Of a DNA stretch of 64,000 bases, positions 1-11,400 are shown piece after piece. The position numbers were made by a program, and so were the translations under genes. Under the pieces are notes generated by a model that did no database searches, had not been told where the DNA came from, and saw only the letters and a list, made by a program, of their open reading frames with translations. Each line of letters begins with the position of its first letter. The stretch's first letter is position 1. This stretch comes from Anaspis maculata (Eukaryota > Arthropoda > Insecta > Coleoptera > Scraptiidae): positions 12,982,892-13,046,891 of the forward strand of contig OX421964.1 of NCBI GenBank assembly GCA_949128115.1. The letters run 5' to 3'.

Positions 1-678
1 AAAATGCAAGGGGGCTGAGCAGAGATTCGAAGACATGAAGAAACCAGGGTACACGGGTAGGGCTCTAATACCTCTGAATAATATGATGAGACATAGGGGG
101 GCTTAGGAACTTAAGTTCAAAAATCATCGAGAAAACACAATGAAACTTGTTAAAGATAAGGCAATGGGCCAAATATCATTTTGCAACTAAGTGTCCGCGA
201 GATGAATTCGAAGAGCGAATTAAAAGAAGGAGAAAATTTGATATTGTGTTTTGGGATAGGTACTGTTCCCTCCAGGGGAAATCATTTTCGAATTTCCGAT
301 AAAAGTTCATTGCACATAATTCTGGGGAAATTCCTTCCAGGGGGAATCATTTCCGGGAAATTGGTTCAGGTGGAATTCTTTCAGGGAAAACTTGTTTCTG
401 TTACGCGAAAAAGCATGATAACCTCGATGAAAACATTCGTTTTCGGATGGTTCTGAGGTGTTCACTGTTCATACACTTCATCAAACTATTAAGTTCCAAT
501 AATTGTCCCGTCATTTGAAAGCGTTGTTTCATTTATATCAAAGCAAGAAAAACGAAGTTGAAGTTGGGCTTGGACAAGCGCTGGTGGAAGCTAGCTCACA
601 AATTAGAATTCCCATAAAACACACAAATCAACCTGTATATACCGAACTTTTGGGCTCAGATCCTGAAGAAGTCTTTTC
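1..678. other. No gene; degenerate repeat sequence
   Basis: I see no convincing gene here. Short open frames exist but none looks like a known protein, and several lack an ATG. Around 440-560 the phrasing (GTTCACTGTTCATAC, then a TGTCCCGTCATTTGAA stretch) resembles 30.88-30.94 kb, so this is probably a diverged outlier of the GTTCATATGC satellite at 29.6-34.4 kb. Confidence 0.5.
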
Positions 679-2159
679 CGTGCTGCCATAACCGAAAATG
701 ACAATATACGCTCGGTGTCCTGCACTGTAATATTCAGAAAAAGATCTAGAGCGGCAAAGTAAAAAGTACACGTAAAAAATTAACTAACCTCGCAAAATCA
801 TTCACAATTCAAAAGAGATCACGTTTCCAATGTTATAACGTGAAATTTTCGGTTTAAATCAGTTGAAATTATAAATGATTACTTTGAAAATTGACAATTT
901 AGGGTCATTTTTCTAATATCTGTTGGTACAATTGCAAAATGATTTTTGACGTTTTGTGGCGCGAAGGTTTAAAAGTGATTAATTTATGCCATTTCCTGTG
1001 TTCCCTTGTCACACAAGACACTAGAGCTCAGTGATTTCGGGATTTTTGGGGGATGGCCCTTCTAATTGGGTTGGGGGAGGGCGGTTTCAAGCAAGAAAAT
1101 TCAAACATAAGACGCAATTTTTAAAATCGACATTTGACACACAAAAATCTGCATCTAGTAGGTATATGCCTCGTGCCTTGGTGATAAATGGCAGAAGTAC
1201 CAACTTGAAATTTATTACAATGATTATTACGATATGATCTTATTTAATTGTAATTTTATTAAAAGCAGCACGAAAAACGATGTATGATACTCGCGCTGAA
1301 AACGGCATAGCATAACTCTCTTACATGCAGCTCTCGGCCTAGGGCCTCGAGCTGCATTCACGTTCGTTATGCTATGCCCGGTTTTTGGCGCTAGTAACAT
1401 AAAATACTATTTTTCGTGCTGCCATAACCGAAAATGTCAATATACGCTCGGTGTCCTGCACTGTAATATTCAGAAAAAGATCTAGAGCGGTAAAGTGAAA
1501 AATACACGTGAAAAATAAACTAACCTCGCAAAATCATTTGCAAGTCAAGGGAGATCACGTTTCCAATGTTATAGCTTGAAATTTTCGGTTTAAATCAGTT
1601 AAAATTATAAATAATTACTTTGAAAATTGTCATTTTAGGGTCATATTTCTCATAGCTGTTGGTACAATCTCAGAATGATTTTTGACGTTTTGTGGCGCGA
1701 AAGTTTAAAAGTGAGTAATTTATGCCATTTTCTGTGTTTCGTCGTCACACAAGACACTAGATCTCAGTGATTTCGGGATTTTTGGGGGATGGGCTTTCTA
1801 ATTGGGGAGGGGGAGGGCGGTTTTAAGCAAGAAAATTCAAACATAGGGCGCAATTTTTCAAATAGACATTTGACATACAAAAATCTGCATCTAGTAGGTA
1901 TATGCCTCGTGCCTTGGTGATAAATGGCAGAAGTACCAACTTGAAATTTATTCCAGTGATTATTGCAATATGATCTTATTTATTTGTAATTTTATCAAAA
2001 GCAGCACCTCAAGCAGCACGAAAAACGATGTATGTTACTCGCGCTGAAAACGGCATAGCATAACTCTCTTACATGCAGCTCTCGGCCTAGGGCCTCGAGC
2101 TGCATTCACGTTCGTTATGCTATGCCCGGTTTTCGGCGCTAGTAACATAAAATACTATT
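679..2159 (+). repeat. Tandem duplication of a 736-bp unit
   Basis: Two head-to-tail copies start at 679 and 1415, each opening with CGTGCTGCCATAACCGAAAA. They stay alignable to AACATAAAATACTATT at the far end. The second copy is slightly longer (about 745 bp) because it has a small extra AAGCAGCACCTC stretch near 2000. The copies differ at scattered bases, so the duplication is not brand new. No coding potential is evident. It could be two monomers of a satellite, or tandem copies of a non-autonomous element such as a Helentron, given the hairpin followed by CTAG near the unit end. I cannot decide between these. Confidence 0.8.
1265..1423. repeat. Long imperfect palindrome across the unit junction
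   Basis: GCAGCACGAAAAA at 1268 is mirrored by TTTTTCGTGCTGC at 1411. Inside these, GGCATAGCATAAC pairs with GTTATGCTATGCC, and GCAGCTC pairs with GAGCTGC. The palindrome spans the junction between the two 736-bp units. A second version lies near 2030-2140 at the end of unit 2. Confidence 0.75.
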
Positions 2160-2779
2160 CTAGCTCAGTTCCTGGCTCAGTTCATTTACTCATGCAACAC
2201 CTTGTATACATAATGGTTCGATATTGAGAGGAACAGAAAGAGAAAAATGCTCGGAAAAATGAGTGCTTTAATCGAAGCTCGTTTCTTTTCTCAATCGTCC
2301 ATCATCAGGCACGACCACCACGGCGGGACATTAACTATTCTCCGCGGCGCAGAGCAATTGGATTTTTTAATATTTCAATTATACAAGCAACGTCGTGTGA
2401 AATTGCCGGCGCTCAGGATTAATCGCCGGTTATGCACAATAAATATCGCCAAGTCAGAGTGCAGTACACACAAACGTACAGCACGCGGAAAGTCGTGTTG
2501 TGCAAATAAAAACGATATTCTCATCTCATTACATTGCAAGAGTCTTCTTGTGTGCATGCGGGGATGGCGCGACCTAAAGCGAACACTAGCGACCGGCCGA
2601 TAGGCCTCTCTATACCCATTACCCAGCCACACAAAGTGCATAATAATGAACGAGATTCATGATCGCCGACGTGAATTATGACGGATAATTACAAATTACT
2701 ATGTGCGGTGTATAAGTAACGAGCACACAGGCGTACAGGGTGTCCCAGAGTTGATTATTGCTTAAAAGAAGCACTACTG
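2160..2779. other. No gene; orphan MITE-like end
   Basis: No coding region is recognised. A 22-bp sequence at 2188-2209 recurs perfectly on the other strand at 17513-17534. Its inner end reads CAACACCTTG followed by TA, which fits the TA-flanked CARGGTG-type termini seen elsewhere in the window, so it may be a stranded element end. ACAGGGTGTCCC near 2737 is another such terminus without a partner. Confidence 0.4.
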
Positions 2780-2917
2780 ACTCGAAATTTGGTTCCTTTT
2801 ATGTAACAGTGGAACTTCTGGATGCCCTGCAGCAATGCCAGAAATTCCTTTTCGGTCACGGTATACTTTTCCTCGGCTATTAGCCTAGCGGAAAAATGTA
2901 GAGTAATAAACCAAATA
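2780..2917 (-). pseudogene. Ty3/gypsy-like RNase H fragment
   Basis: The minus strand reads FSARLIAEEKYTVTEKEFLA, followed by an LLQGIQKFHCYIKG stretch. This is the connection between reverse transcriptase and RNase H seen in gypsy-type Pol, where S-x-x-L-x-x-x-E-x-x-Y-x-x-x-E-K-E precedes a helix and a K-F-x-x-Y-x-x-G motif. Only about 40 codons are recognisable, with no flanking Pol sequence, so it is a dead fragment. The fold-back element at 2918 is inserted at its upstream edge. The family call rests on motif memory rather than alignment. Confidence 0.55.
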
Positions 2918-2962
2918 TACGGAAGCGTAGAAGGGCCAAGCTGCAAATCTTTTTACGGACAC

Positions 2963-3738
2963 AAAGTCGAGTTCCAAAGTCGACCCGGTCGAGTTTCAAA
3001 CTCGACCCGGTCGAGTTTCAAACTCGACTTTCTGCGTAAAGTCGAGTTTCAAAGTCGACCCGGTCGAGTTTCAAAGTCGACCCGGTCGAGTTCCAAAGTC
3101 GACCCGGTCGAGTTTCAAACTCGACTTTCTGCGTAAAGTCGAGTTTCAAAGTCGACCCGGTCGAGTTCCAAACTCGACTTTCTGCGTAAAGTCGAGTTTC
3201 AAAGTCGACCCGGTCGAGTTTCAAACTCGACTTTCTGCGTAAAGTCGAGTTCCAAAGTCGACCGGGTCGAGTTTCAAAGTCGACCCGGTCGAGTTTCAAA
3301 GTCGACCCGGTCGAGTTTCAAACTCGACTTTCTGCGTAAAGTCGAGTTTCAAAGTCGACCCGGTCGAGTTTCAAAGTCGACCCGGTCGAGTTTCAAAGTC
3401 GACCCGGTCGAGTTCCAAACTCGACTTTCTGCGTAAAGTCGAGTTTCAAAGTCGACCCGGTCGAGTTTCAAACTCGACTTTCTGCGTAAAGTCGAGTTTC
3501 AAAGTCGACCGGGTCGAGTTTCAAAGTCGACCCGGTTGAGTTTCAAACTCGACTTTCTGCGTAAAGTCGAGTTTCAAAGTCGACCGGGTCGAGTTTCAAA
3601 GTCGACCCGGTCGAGTTTCAAAGTCGACCCGGTCGAGTTCCAAACTCGACTTTCTGCGTAAAGTCGAGTTTCAAAGTCGACCCGGTCGAGTTTCAAACTC
3701 GACTTTCTGCGTAAAGTCGAGTTTCAAAGTCGACCCGG
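2963..3738. repeat. TCGAC palindromic satellite array, left arm
   Basis: The array alternates GTCGAGTTTCAAAGTCGACC, CGGTCGAGTTTCAAACTCGA and a CTTTCTGCGTAAAGTCGAG spacer. Every segment is built from the self-complementary core GTCGAsTTkvAAmsTCGAC, so each monomer can fold on itself. It lies inside the left arm of the 2918-5735 element and is about 776 bp, more than twice the matching array in the right arm. Confidence 0.9.
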
Positions 3739-3884
3739 ACGTAAACTGCTCGTCATAAGTTCAGGAATATGTCAGGTAAAAAATATCCGATTTGGAAAAA
3801 GTTGATGACCCCTGAAAGAGCTTATTACTCTTGACTGCAGGACGCTTATCGAATTATGTCATAACTGACTTAGTTCATTATATA

Positions 3885-4480
3885 CAGGATGCTAAAGAAG
3901 GGAGTGACAAAAGGGTTGATTTTTCAAGCCGTGTAACTTTTCAGCGTATTTTCGCGAGGAAAAACTTCTTCCAATGAATAGCTGATATCCCCAAGGGTAG
4001 CCAATATAGGCATTATTTTTTCATCCATACATGAAGAAATTTCAGTATAGCGGCCAAGATGGCAGCGGAATTATGAAACTCAGGTTGAGAAGAAGAATGT
4101 TTATATAAGACAAATGTAAGTTCCAAGTTTCATGACAATCGTTCCACTAATAAGAGATTTTGGAGGCAATTCCAATATGGCGGCCAAGGAGTTCCACGCA
4201 AATCGTTATTCTAATAAGAAATTTCAAAATGGTGAACTAGATGGCACCACAACCATCAGGTCCAATCTGCTCATTGGTCACCATTAAGGACCTAATAAGC
4301 TATCTATCGGAAAAACTTCCAGGGCTCTAGCTTCATTCCCTTAGGAAGAATTCAACTTCTTTGAAGTGCACAGTAAATCTTTGTTTTCAACTGGAAAAAG
4401 TTTATTCTCACAAAAGCACGTTGAAAATTTACACGGCTTCAAAAATCAACCCTTATGTCACTCCTTTCTTTGGCATCCTA
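3885..4480. mobile_element. TA-flanked MITE nested in fold-back element
   Basis: The left end CAGGATGCTAAAGAAGGGAG is mirrored at the right by CTCCTTTCTTTGGCATCCTA, with TA on both sides (3883-3884, 4481-4482). The inverted similarity continues inward (GGGTTGATTTTT at 3914 against AAAAATCAACCC at 4441). There are a few mismatches including the outermost base. It is non-coding and of Tc1/mariner-like target preference. Confidence 0.6.
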
Positions 4481-4551
4481 TATAGAAGCTGCCCTAGTAC
4501 GTTGTCGGTGTATTTTCGGGACACCCTGATAATGCATGAAATCAGTTATGA

Positions 4552-5040
4552 CTAGAGAGCGGATTTATAATTTTTTACATCTTCTATTCGCTAAGTTAGA
4601 TGCAACTGTCGACTTGCAGCTTGACGTTTCCATCTATAAGGAACCTAAATACCAAGTTTTATTTCGCATATAATTTATTATTTTGAGTTTTTACTGCAGA
4701 CAAATTGATAGTCCATATAGTCGCATATAGCCGCATATTTAGTCCATATTTTTGCATATAACTGAATATTTGTCAGTATCTTGGCCATTTTATCTAGATG
4801 TGCCAAAAAAATCACGATTTTTCCATTTAAAGAAGAAAATATAATTTTTTTACCTCGATGGTCAGAGTTGGTTGGTTGGTTTTACATGTAAATGTTGAAA
4901 TTTTCAATATTTTTTTAGCTTATATCACATATTTACTCGCATATATTGCTTTATTTGAACATTTTTACCGCATATTTTGACACTTTTTAAGCGCATATAA
5001 ACTACAAGCTTTTTTTACCGCATATAAATCCGCTCCCTAG
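4552..5040. mobile_element. MITE with GCATATA-rich interior, TSD TTATGA
   Basis: The left terminus CTAGAGAGCGGATTTATA and right terminus TATAAATCCGCTCCCTAG are inverted copies with one difference. TTATGA is duplicated at 4546-4551 and 5041-5046. The interior is AT-rich with many CGCATATA / TATATGCG motifs. It has no coding potential. Confidence 0.75.
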
Positions 5041-5051
5041 TTATGACCTAA

Positions 5052-5217
5052 AGGTGCGTTCAGTCAGTTTATTTAGACGAAAGTTTTAATTTTAGTCGCA
5101 AGCGCAGCGACGCCCATTGGCTCTCATGAACCAGCCTCCTCAGAACAGCTAATAGACGATGCAGCGCTTACGGCTAAAATTAAAACTTGTGACTAAATAA
5201 GCTGACTGAACGCACCT
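5052..5217. mobile_element. Short MITE, TSD TAA, PIF/Harbinger-like
   Basis: This 166-bp element begins AGGTGCGTTCAGTCAG and ends in CTGACTGAACGCACCT, with TAA on both sides (5049-5051, 5218-5220). The inverted repeats extend inward with small differences. A 3-bp TWA target duplication is characteristic of PIF/Harbinger-type elements. The MITE at 21997-22499 shares the AGGTGC start and a TTA target. Confidence 0.75.
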
Positions 5218-5364
5218 TAAGTCAACATAATCGTCCTGCAGCCAAAAGTAAGCTCTTTCAGGGGTCACAACTTTTTCCAAATCGAATATTTTTCCCCAGA
5301 GATATCCTCACTTGAAATTGGAGCAAATTTTGAGATATCCTCAACTTATGACGAGCAGTTTATG

Positions 5365-5690
5365 ACCGGGTCGACTTTGGAACTCGACCGGGTCGACTTT
5401 GAAACTCGACCGGGTCGAGTTTGAAACTCGACTTTACGCAGAAAGTCGAGTTTGAAACTCGACCGGGTCGACTTTGGAACTCGACTTAACACAGAAAGTC
5501 GAGTTTGAAACTCGACCGGGTCGACTTTGAAACTCGACCGGGTCGAGTTTGAAACTCGACTTTACGCAGAAAGTCGAGTTTGAAACTCGACCGGGTCGAC
5601 TTTGAACTCGACCGGGTCGACTTTGAAACTCGACCGGGTCGAGTTTGAAACTCGACTTTACGCAGAAAGTCGAGTTTGAAACTCGACTTT
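5365..5690. repeat. TCGAC palindromic satellite array, right arm
   Basis: This is the inverted counterpart of the array at 2963-3738, inside the right arm of the same fold-back element, with the same self-complementary units and the CTTTACGCAGAAAGTCGAG spacer. It is about 326 bp, so unit number has diverged between arms. Confidence 0.9.
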
Positions 5691-5741
5691 GTGTCCGTAA
5701 AAAGATTTGCAGCTTGGCCCTTCTACGCTTCCGTACAAATA

Positions 5742-6912
5742 GGTAGGTATGTTTCGATTTCATTGACCTGGTGTAACTTACCTCCCTCAACTTTCAAAGC
5801 CAAGAAAGCAAGAGCAAATGCTCACCTGGTATAATACAGGAAACGGTCTCAGATTGGCTCTTCACCACAATGCAAAGCCGAAGATAATTGAACAAAAATG
5901 TCTCTGATTAGTTGTTTACTCGAGTTGCGGCTGTTTTAGCTCAATGCCGTTATCTTGATGATGATTAGGCAGGTACCTGCTGCAATAAAGTAATATAATG
6001 AAGTGGCTATGGGAGAAAGGTGAAGATTTTGAAATTTTTATTATTGGCATTGACATGAAATACGAATCGTGTAAACAAGTCTTAAAAAATGAGCTTTTTG
6101 TTTTTTTTTTTCCGGGCGAGGATCATTTCGCAGTTTGGTTATTACGAAACGATTTATTGCTATTTTGGCGACAGTTTTGTCTTTTTTTTTCCAGCTTGGA
6201 CTCATTTAAAACAAGTGATGCAAACATGAATACCTAACGCGTTTTTATTCGATTTTGTTCATCAATTAGCAGTGTTGCTTAGTTTTTTATAGAAATGAGA
6301 TGACCAAAAAGTTCAGAGCTTGGTTCAAAACAACTTTATCATTATAGGAAGGTAGTGGTACTACCTATGAGCGAAAGCGTGATAGACAAGACACCGACAG
6401 GCCGACAGCGCTGAATAGAACTTCTCTTCAAATTGGACAAGTTCATGATAACCCAGGCTTAGATTGTTTTATTACATATTTGTCATAATATACCTGGCAA
6501 AAAGCGAAGACGCCTTCATAGTGACGACACTATTGATCGAATTCTCCAAATCGAAACATATGAACACTTGCGAAGCGTATGAAAAATCGAGTGTTGGTAG
6601 ATATACTTACTTCTCCAAGGTTTAATATGAATGCCATTGACACTTCGAAGAAGCCCTGAAGTGTTCATTCAATTGACCGAAACAGAGCAAGTGAACCTTA
6701 GAAACCGAGCTACAAAACACACAAAAAGCAAGTGTTCGATGTTCGCGAGGGTGTTCGTATCGAGGTTCGCATGCTTTCTCGACTAAACTTACATACCTAC
6801 TCTAATATGATCAGTGACAGTGGTGGTGTGAAATTACGTGTAACCCCTCCGCTCTCAAGTTCTGGCTACGCCACTGGGTTTCTACGCCCCTTTTTACGGG
6901 GGGATTTTAGCC
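5742..6912. other. No gene recognised
   Basis: The stretch is AT-rich with short open frames (longest about 79 codons at 5998-6237) that resemble nothing I know. 6500-6780 contains GTGTTCATTCAATTGACC and AAGTGTTCGATGTTCG phrases like the GTTCATATGC satellite. I assign no function. Confidence 0.4.
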
Positions 6913-7333
6913 TACACTGAGAGAAAAGTTTCATTTATAGGTGATAAATACTTGTTTCGTAGGTACCAATTTGATAACAAATACTATAACAAAGTATATG
7001 TCACCATATGTCGTTTACATCAAATTTGTACATCATTATTTTAAAATCATTTATTCATTATAACCAAGGGGCTTATTATGCCAGTTGTTCATAAGAGTTC
7101 ATAGATTCAATGAATATATTATTCCGTATCAAATATTAGTCAAACTTTCCCACAAAATGATTTATTACATCCAAATTGCACATTTTGTTTGTGATTGAGC
7201 CGGTTTAATCACTTCAAACAAATACATATTGGCGGACAATCACCTGTTCTTAACCAACAATATACCTGTGTTCACTTCACTTTGGCACCATTTATTCCCC
7301 AATAATAACTGTGCATTATTCATAAACAATCGC

Positions 7334-8299
7334 TGTTAGCGCGGTACACATAAAGACGGCAGCCTTCCGATGAAGGCTGCATTAAAACAATAACTCTTGG
7401 ATTAGGAAAGCAGCAAGCGACAGTCAGAAATAAAATTCACAACAACAATCAAAAACTTTAATGCAAAACAAAGAAAAAAAACACAAACAGACAGAATTAC
7501 AAAACAATAAAAAAAAAACAATGTGAATTAAATGAAATGAAAAATCCGAGTGGTTCTGATCGGGGGCAGATTCGCTGGCGCCGAGTGGCGTCCTGAAAAC
7601 GAGACGAACTGCACTGAAGGTATACACCCCGGCAAACGGGAATAAACGGTAAATGGTAAAAACAATGGAAAATATGGAACTTACGGGATCTTATTCGGTG
7701 GCGGCGTCGTCCTGGCGGAGTCCGAAGGCGGCGTCGTGGTGGATGGCCGTTCTGGTGGTGGATTTCCTGGTGAAATGCACGAGTGCCCGTGTTCGTCACC
7801 AAAATGGCGGACGAACGACTCGATCCCGTCCGAAACTGGAGCTTTGTGTGCGGCTGGCTGATCCAAGCCGCTCCCCGGTGAAAGCGGTGAAAACTGCCGC
7901 TTTCTGGACTTGGAGATGCTGCAGAGCTCCTCCAGGAGTCACTATCGGACGCGATGGGCCTTGGATGGGCTTCTGGTCGAGTACGAATGTACGCCGATGG
8001 CACGACAAGATGGCCGCGAGAACGATGACCAAAAAAAAGACGGCGTGGCTTCCCGCTCGACGTACGGAGATCAACACCGCTTCGAACGAAGCGGCAAAGG
8101 CACGAGCGGAAAGAAAGCCGAAGAATGCCGAAGACGGCCGAAGAAAGTGCTGGAGCTCGTTTACGCTTGCGCCTGACAGCCAAGTGCCAGGCACACCGAA
8201 CAGGGGGTGAGGGGTGAGGACTTGGACAACACAGGGATATTTTGGGTTGCATACCCTCAGTGCACACGAATGCAGTTTTCAATGAACGGGGCCGAGACA
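7334..8299 (-). repeat. BEL/Pao 3' LTR
   Basis: Because the element is on the minus strand, this is its 3' LTR. It runs from TGTTAGCGCGGTACAC to GGGGCCGAGACA and is the same length as the copy at 13869. Open frames inside it (up to about 280 codons on the minus strand) occur only because the LTR is moderately GC-rich, and I do not call them genes. A polypurine tract, GGTGGGGAG on the minus strand, lies just outside it near 8300-8312. Confidence 0.95.
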
Positions 8300-8312
8300 T
8301 ACTCCCCACCAA
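8300..8312 (-). promoter_or_regulatory. Candidate polypurine tract
   Basis: The minus strand reads TGGTGGGGAGTA immediately before the 3' LTR. A purine-rich run at this place normally primes plus-strand DNA synthesis in LTR retrotransposons. The assignment is by position and composition. Confidence 0.6.
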
Positions 8313-8418
8313 AATACCACTCGGGGTATTTTCAAAGTTCAAAAATTAATGAAATCAAACATGATACAAAAAGAAAGAGCATAGTGAAAACAATGACGGA
8401 AGTGAAAACACAGAATGC

Positions 8419-11400
8419 TCACTGTCCTGAAGGGAGGGGACAAAGTTTGACCATTGGGCGTCGCAGAACGTCGCGTTGAGTACGGACATCTGCGACACGA
8501 CAAATGCCATCTTTGCCGGGGAAGAGTTTTGAAATTCTGCCTAACCTCCACTTCAGAGGGGGAGCGTTTTCGTCCTTGATGAGGACTGAAGACCCCACAT
8601 CTGCGGATTCAAGGTGACGTGACTTGTGCCACTTGCCGCGTTGGTACAGCGTGTGTAGATATTCGTCGCGCCAACGCGCCCAGAAACGCTGTTGCATGGA
8701 TTGGACCAACTGCCATCGCGACAACCTGCTGATCTTGAGGTGGGACAAATCTGGGTCAGGTGGGGCCGTTAACGGCTCGAGCGTCAAAAAATGACCAGGC
8801 GTCAATGGGCACAGATCATTTGGATCCGAGCTCAGCTCCGAAAGTGGCCGTGAGTTGAGCAACGCTTCAACTTGGGTGACCAACGTGGTCAGCTCTTCAA
8901 AGGTGAGTATTTGATCACCTATCACGCGAGATAGATGAGTTTTGACAGCTTTTATGCCGCTTTCCCACAGCCCGCCAAAGTGGGGACTGGAGGGAGGAAT
9001 GAAGCGCCAAGTGATGGCTTCGGATTCCGCGGCGAGTTGCATTGACATCGTCAATTGCCTATGAGCTCCGACAAAGTTTGTGCCATTGTCGCTATAGATG
9101 GTAGAGCAACGACCGCGCCGGGCAATGAATCTGCGCAAGGCAGCGAGGAAAGCATCTGTTGAGAGATCGGAGGCAACCTCGACGTGCAATGCCTTGGTGG
9201 CGAAGCACACGAAAAGACAGATGTACGCCTTCGTAGTTCTGACACCGCGAGCGCGTGACATGAGGATTGGAAAAGGGCCACCATAGTCGAGCCCGACGCA
9301 GCTAAAAGGTTTTAGCTGAGAAATTCGCGCCGAGGGGAGGTCGCCCATGGTGGGAGAAAAAGTTTGCGGCTTAGTCCGGAAGCACCGGTAACACGATGCA
9401 AGATAGTGCCGTACCGCGCGTCGCGTGGACAATATCCAAAAATTTTGCTGCAGGAGATAGCAGGTATTGTTGAGTCCCGGGTGGCAATGTCGGGAATGAA
9501 CTTGTCGAATGACGAGTCCTGTCAAGACGTGACGAGATGGAAGAAGAGCAGGGTGTCTGGTTGCAAATGGCAACTCATGACAATGCTTCAAACGTCCGCC
9601 GACGCGGAGAACATCGTCACGATCGAGAAAGGGTGAAAGTTTTCGAAAGGGTCTTGAACAGGGTTTGCCGTTGCGTAACGACGCGATTTCGACGGCAAAT
9701 ACCTTCTGCTGTACATGTTTGACAATGTACAACAAGGCAAAATGGAGTTCTGTATCCGAGAGAGGTCCTGTGAACTTCTCATCGGACTTGCATTTGCAGA
9801 ACCGATAGAAATAGGCGACAGCGCCCTGAATCTTCCGTAAGGAGGATATGCGCAAAAAGAGGTCGTCGATGTCAATCGGCGGCGGCTGCGGCACACGCAC
9901 GACCAAAGCGAGCTTTCGCTCTTCAGACGCAATGTCTGGGGAGGACACGGAGAATTTGTCATCCGGCCATGTGTCATCCGCTGATGACAGAAAAGGTGGG
10001 CCAGACCACCAGAGGGAGCACGAAAGCATGTCTTCGGGAAACAATCTGCGCGAAGCTGGGTCGGCGGGATTGTCCGATGTTGAGACATGTCTCCAACACT
10101 GAGGCGGGACACGCTGTTGAATATGCTCAACACGGTGAGCAACAAATGTTTTCCAGCGGTGCGAAGAGGAACGCAGCCAGCTGAGAACAACCGTAGAATC
10201 GGTCCACGCAAATATGGCATCGAACTGTACGGTTCCTGCGAGCGCTGCAACGGTGAAGGCAACGAGATTGGAAAGTAGGACCGCTGCACACAATTCGAGA
10301 CGGGGTACGGTCAGCAATTTGACTGGAGCCACCTTTGATTTGGCGGTTAGGAGACGAATGGTGGGAACACCATTTCGAAGGTAACGAACGTACAACACGC
10401 TCGCGTACCCAGATTCAGATGCGTCGCAAAAGGCGTGCAACTGGCACCTGTCTGCAGGCGACGGAAAAGTATGCCGTGGAATTTGCAACCGCGAAAGTTG
10501 CGATAGCTCGGATTGAAAACGCAACCACTGCTGACATACGATGTCTGGAGGGGTGTCGTCCCAATCAAGGCCAAGTTTCCATAACCGTTGGATTAAATGT
10601 TTGGCGAAAAATGCAACAGGGCACAGAAAGCCGAGCGGATCGTAAATCCGAGCCACCTCCGACAAGATGGACCGTTTTGTGCACGGTAGTTCATTTGGAT
10701 GAACCGTGAATGAAAAGGTGTCTGTTGCCGCTTGCCACTGGAGGCCAAGAATTTTTACAGTATTGTCAGCAACGTCACTGAAAGTGGACGGCTGAGTTCG
10801 AACGTGATCAAGTGGTATGTCTTGCAGCACATCAGGGTGATAGCTTGCCCACTTGCGCAATTCAAAGCAACCCGATTGGAGCAGGTTGATTAGCTGCGTT
10901 TGTAATTCCCGTGCTGATTCCACGGAGTTCGCACCGCAAAGTAGATCGTCTACATACAAATTACGGCGAATTGCCTGCGAAGCCAATGGAAACTTCGAGG
11001 CGCTTTGTTCTGCGAAGTGAAGCAACGTGCGAACCGCTAGAAACGGTGCCGAAGAAACACCATATGTAATGGTGTTCAATTGGTACGTTTCAATGGGTCG
11101 ATCAGGGGAGAAACGAAAGCGAATGAGTTGATACTTGCGATGTTCGGGCGAGATAAGTATCTGCCGATACATCTGACGGATGTCACAAGTAAAAACGATC
11201 GGCTCACACCGAAACTGCAGTAGCAAAGCTGCTATGTCCTGTTGTAACTTAGGACCGACGAGAAGCGTCTCGTTGAGAGATAAACGATTCGGCGCTTGCG
11301 CCGAAGCATCAAAAACGACGCGAATTTTCGGCTTGTCGTCTTCGATCTTGACGATCGGATGATGAGGGATGTAATACGCCTCAGAATCTGGAGGTTCTGC

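Larger units (their letters stand above)
2918..5735. mobile_element. Fold-back DNA element, 6-bp TSD CAAATA
   Basis: The element begins TACGGAAGCGTAGAAGGGCC and ends with its reverse complement at 5735. CAAATA is duplicated at 2912-2917 and 5736-5741. Its arms run inward as a 45-bp unique tip, then a TCGAC-rich satellite array, then a unique inner part (CTGAAAGAGCTTATTACTC at 3814, mirrored near 5250). Almost the whole original element was therefore palindromic. Three smaller elements have since inserted in the middle (3885-4480, 4552-5040, 5052-5217). No transposase is present. A 6-bp duplication fits several superfamilies (IS3EU, Dada, Polinton), but the TA terminus is not Polinton-like, so the superfamily is left open. 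Confidence 0.85.

Noticed and set aside
2963..3738. Open frames of 90-118 codons in the TCGAC array
   Set aside because: They are translations of a simple tandem repeat and change with unit number.
2737..4535. A transposon bounded by ACAGGGTGTCCC (2737) and GGGACACCCTG (4518)
   Set aside because: The second site lies inside the separate fold-back element whose own borders and duplication at 2912/5736 are clear, so the two ends do not belong together.
7497..8342. Long minus-strand open frame (281 codons) and others in the BEL LTR
   Set aside because: They lie wholly or mostly in the LTR, have biased Arg/Ser/Pro-rich composition and no known motif; the matching frame in the other LTR is altered by one-base homopolymer changes.
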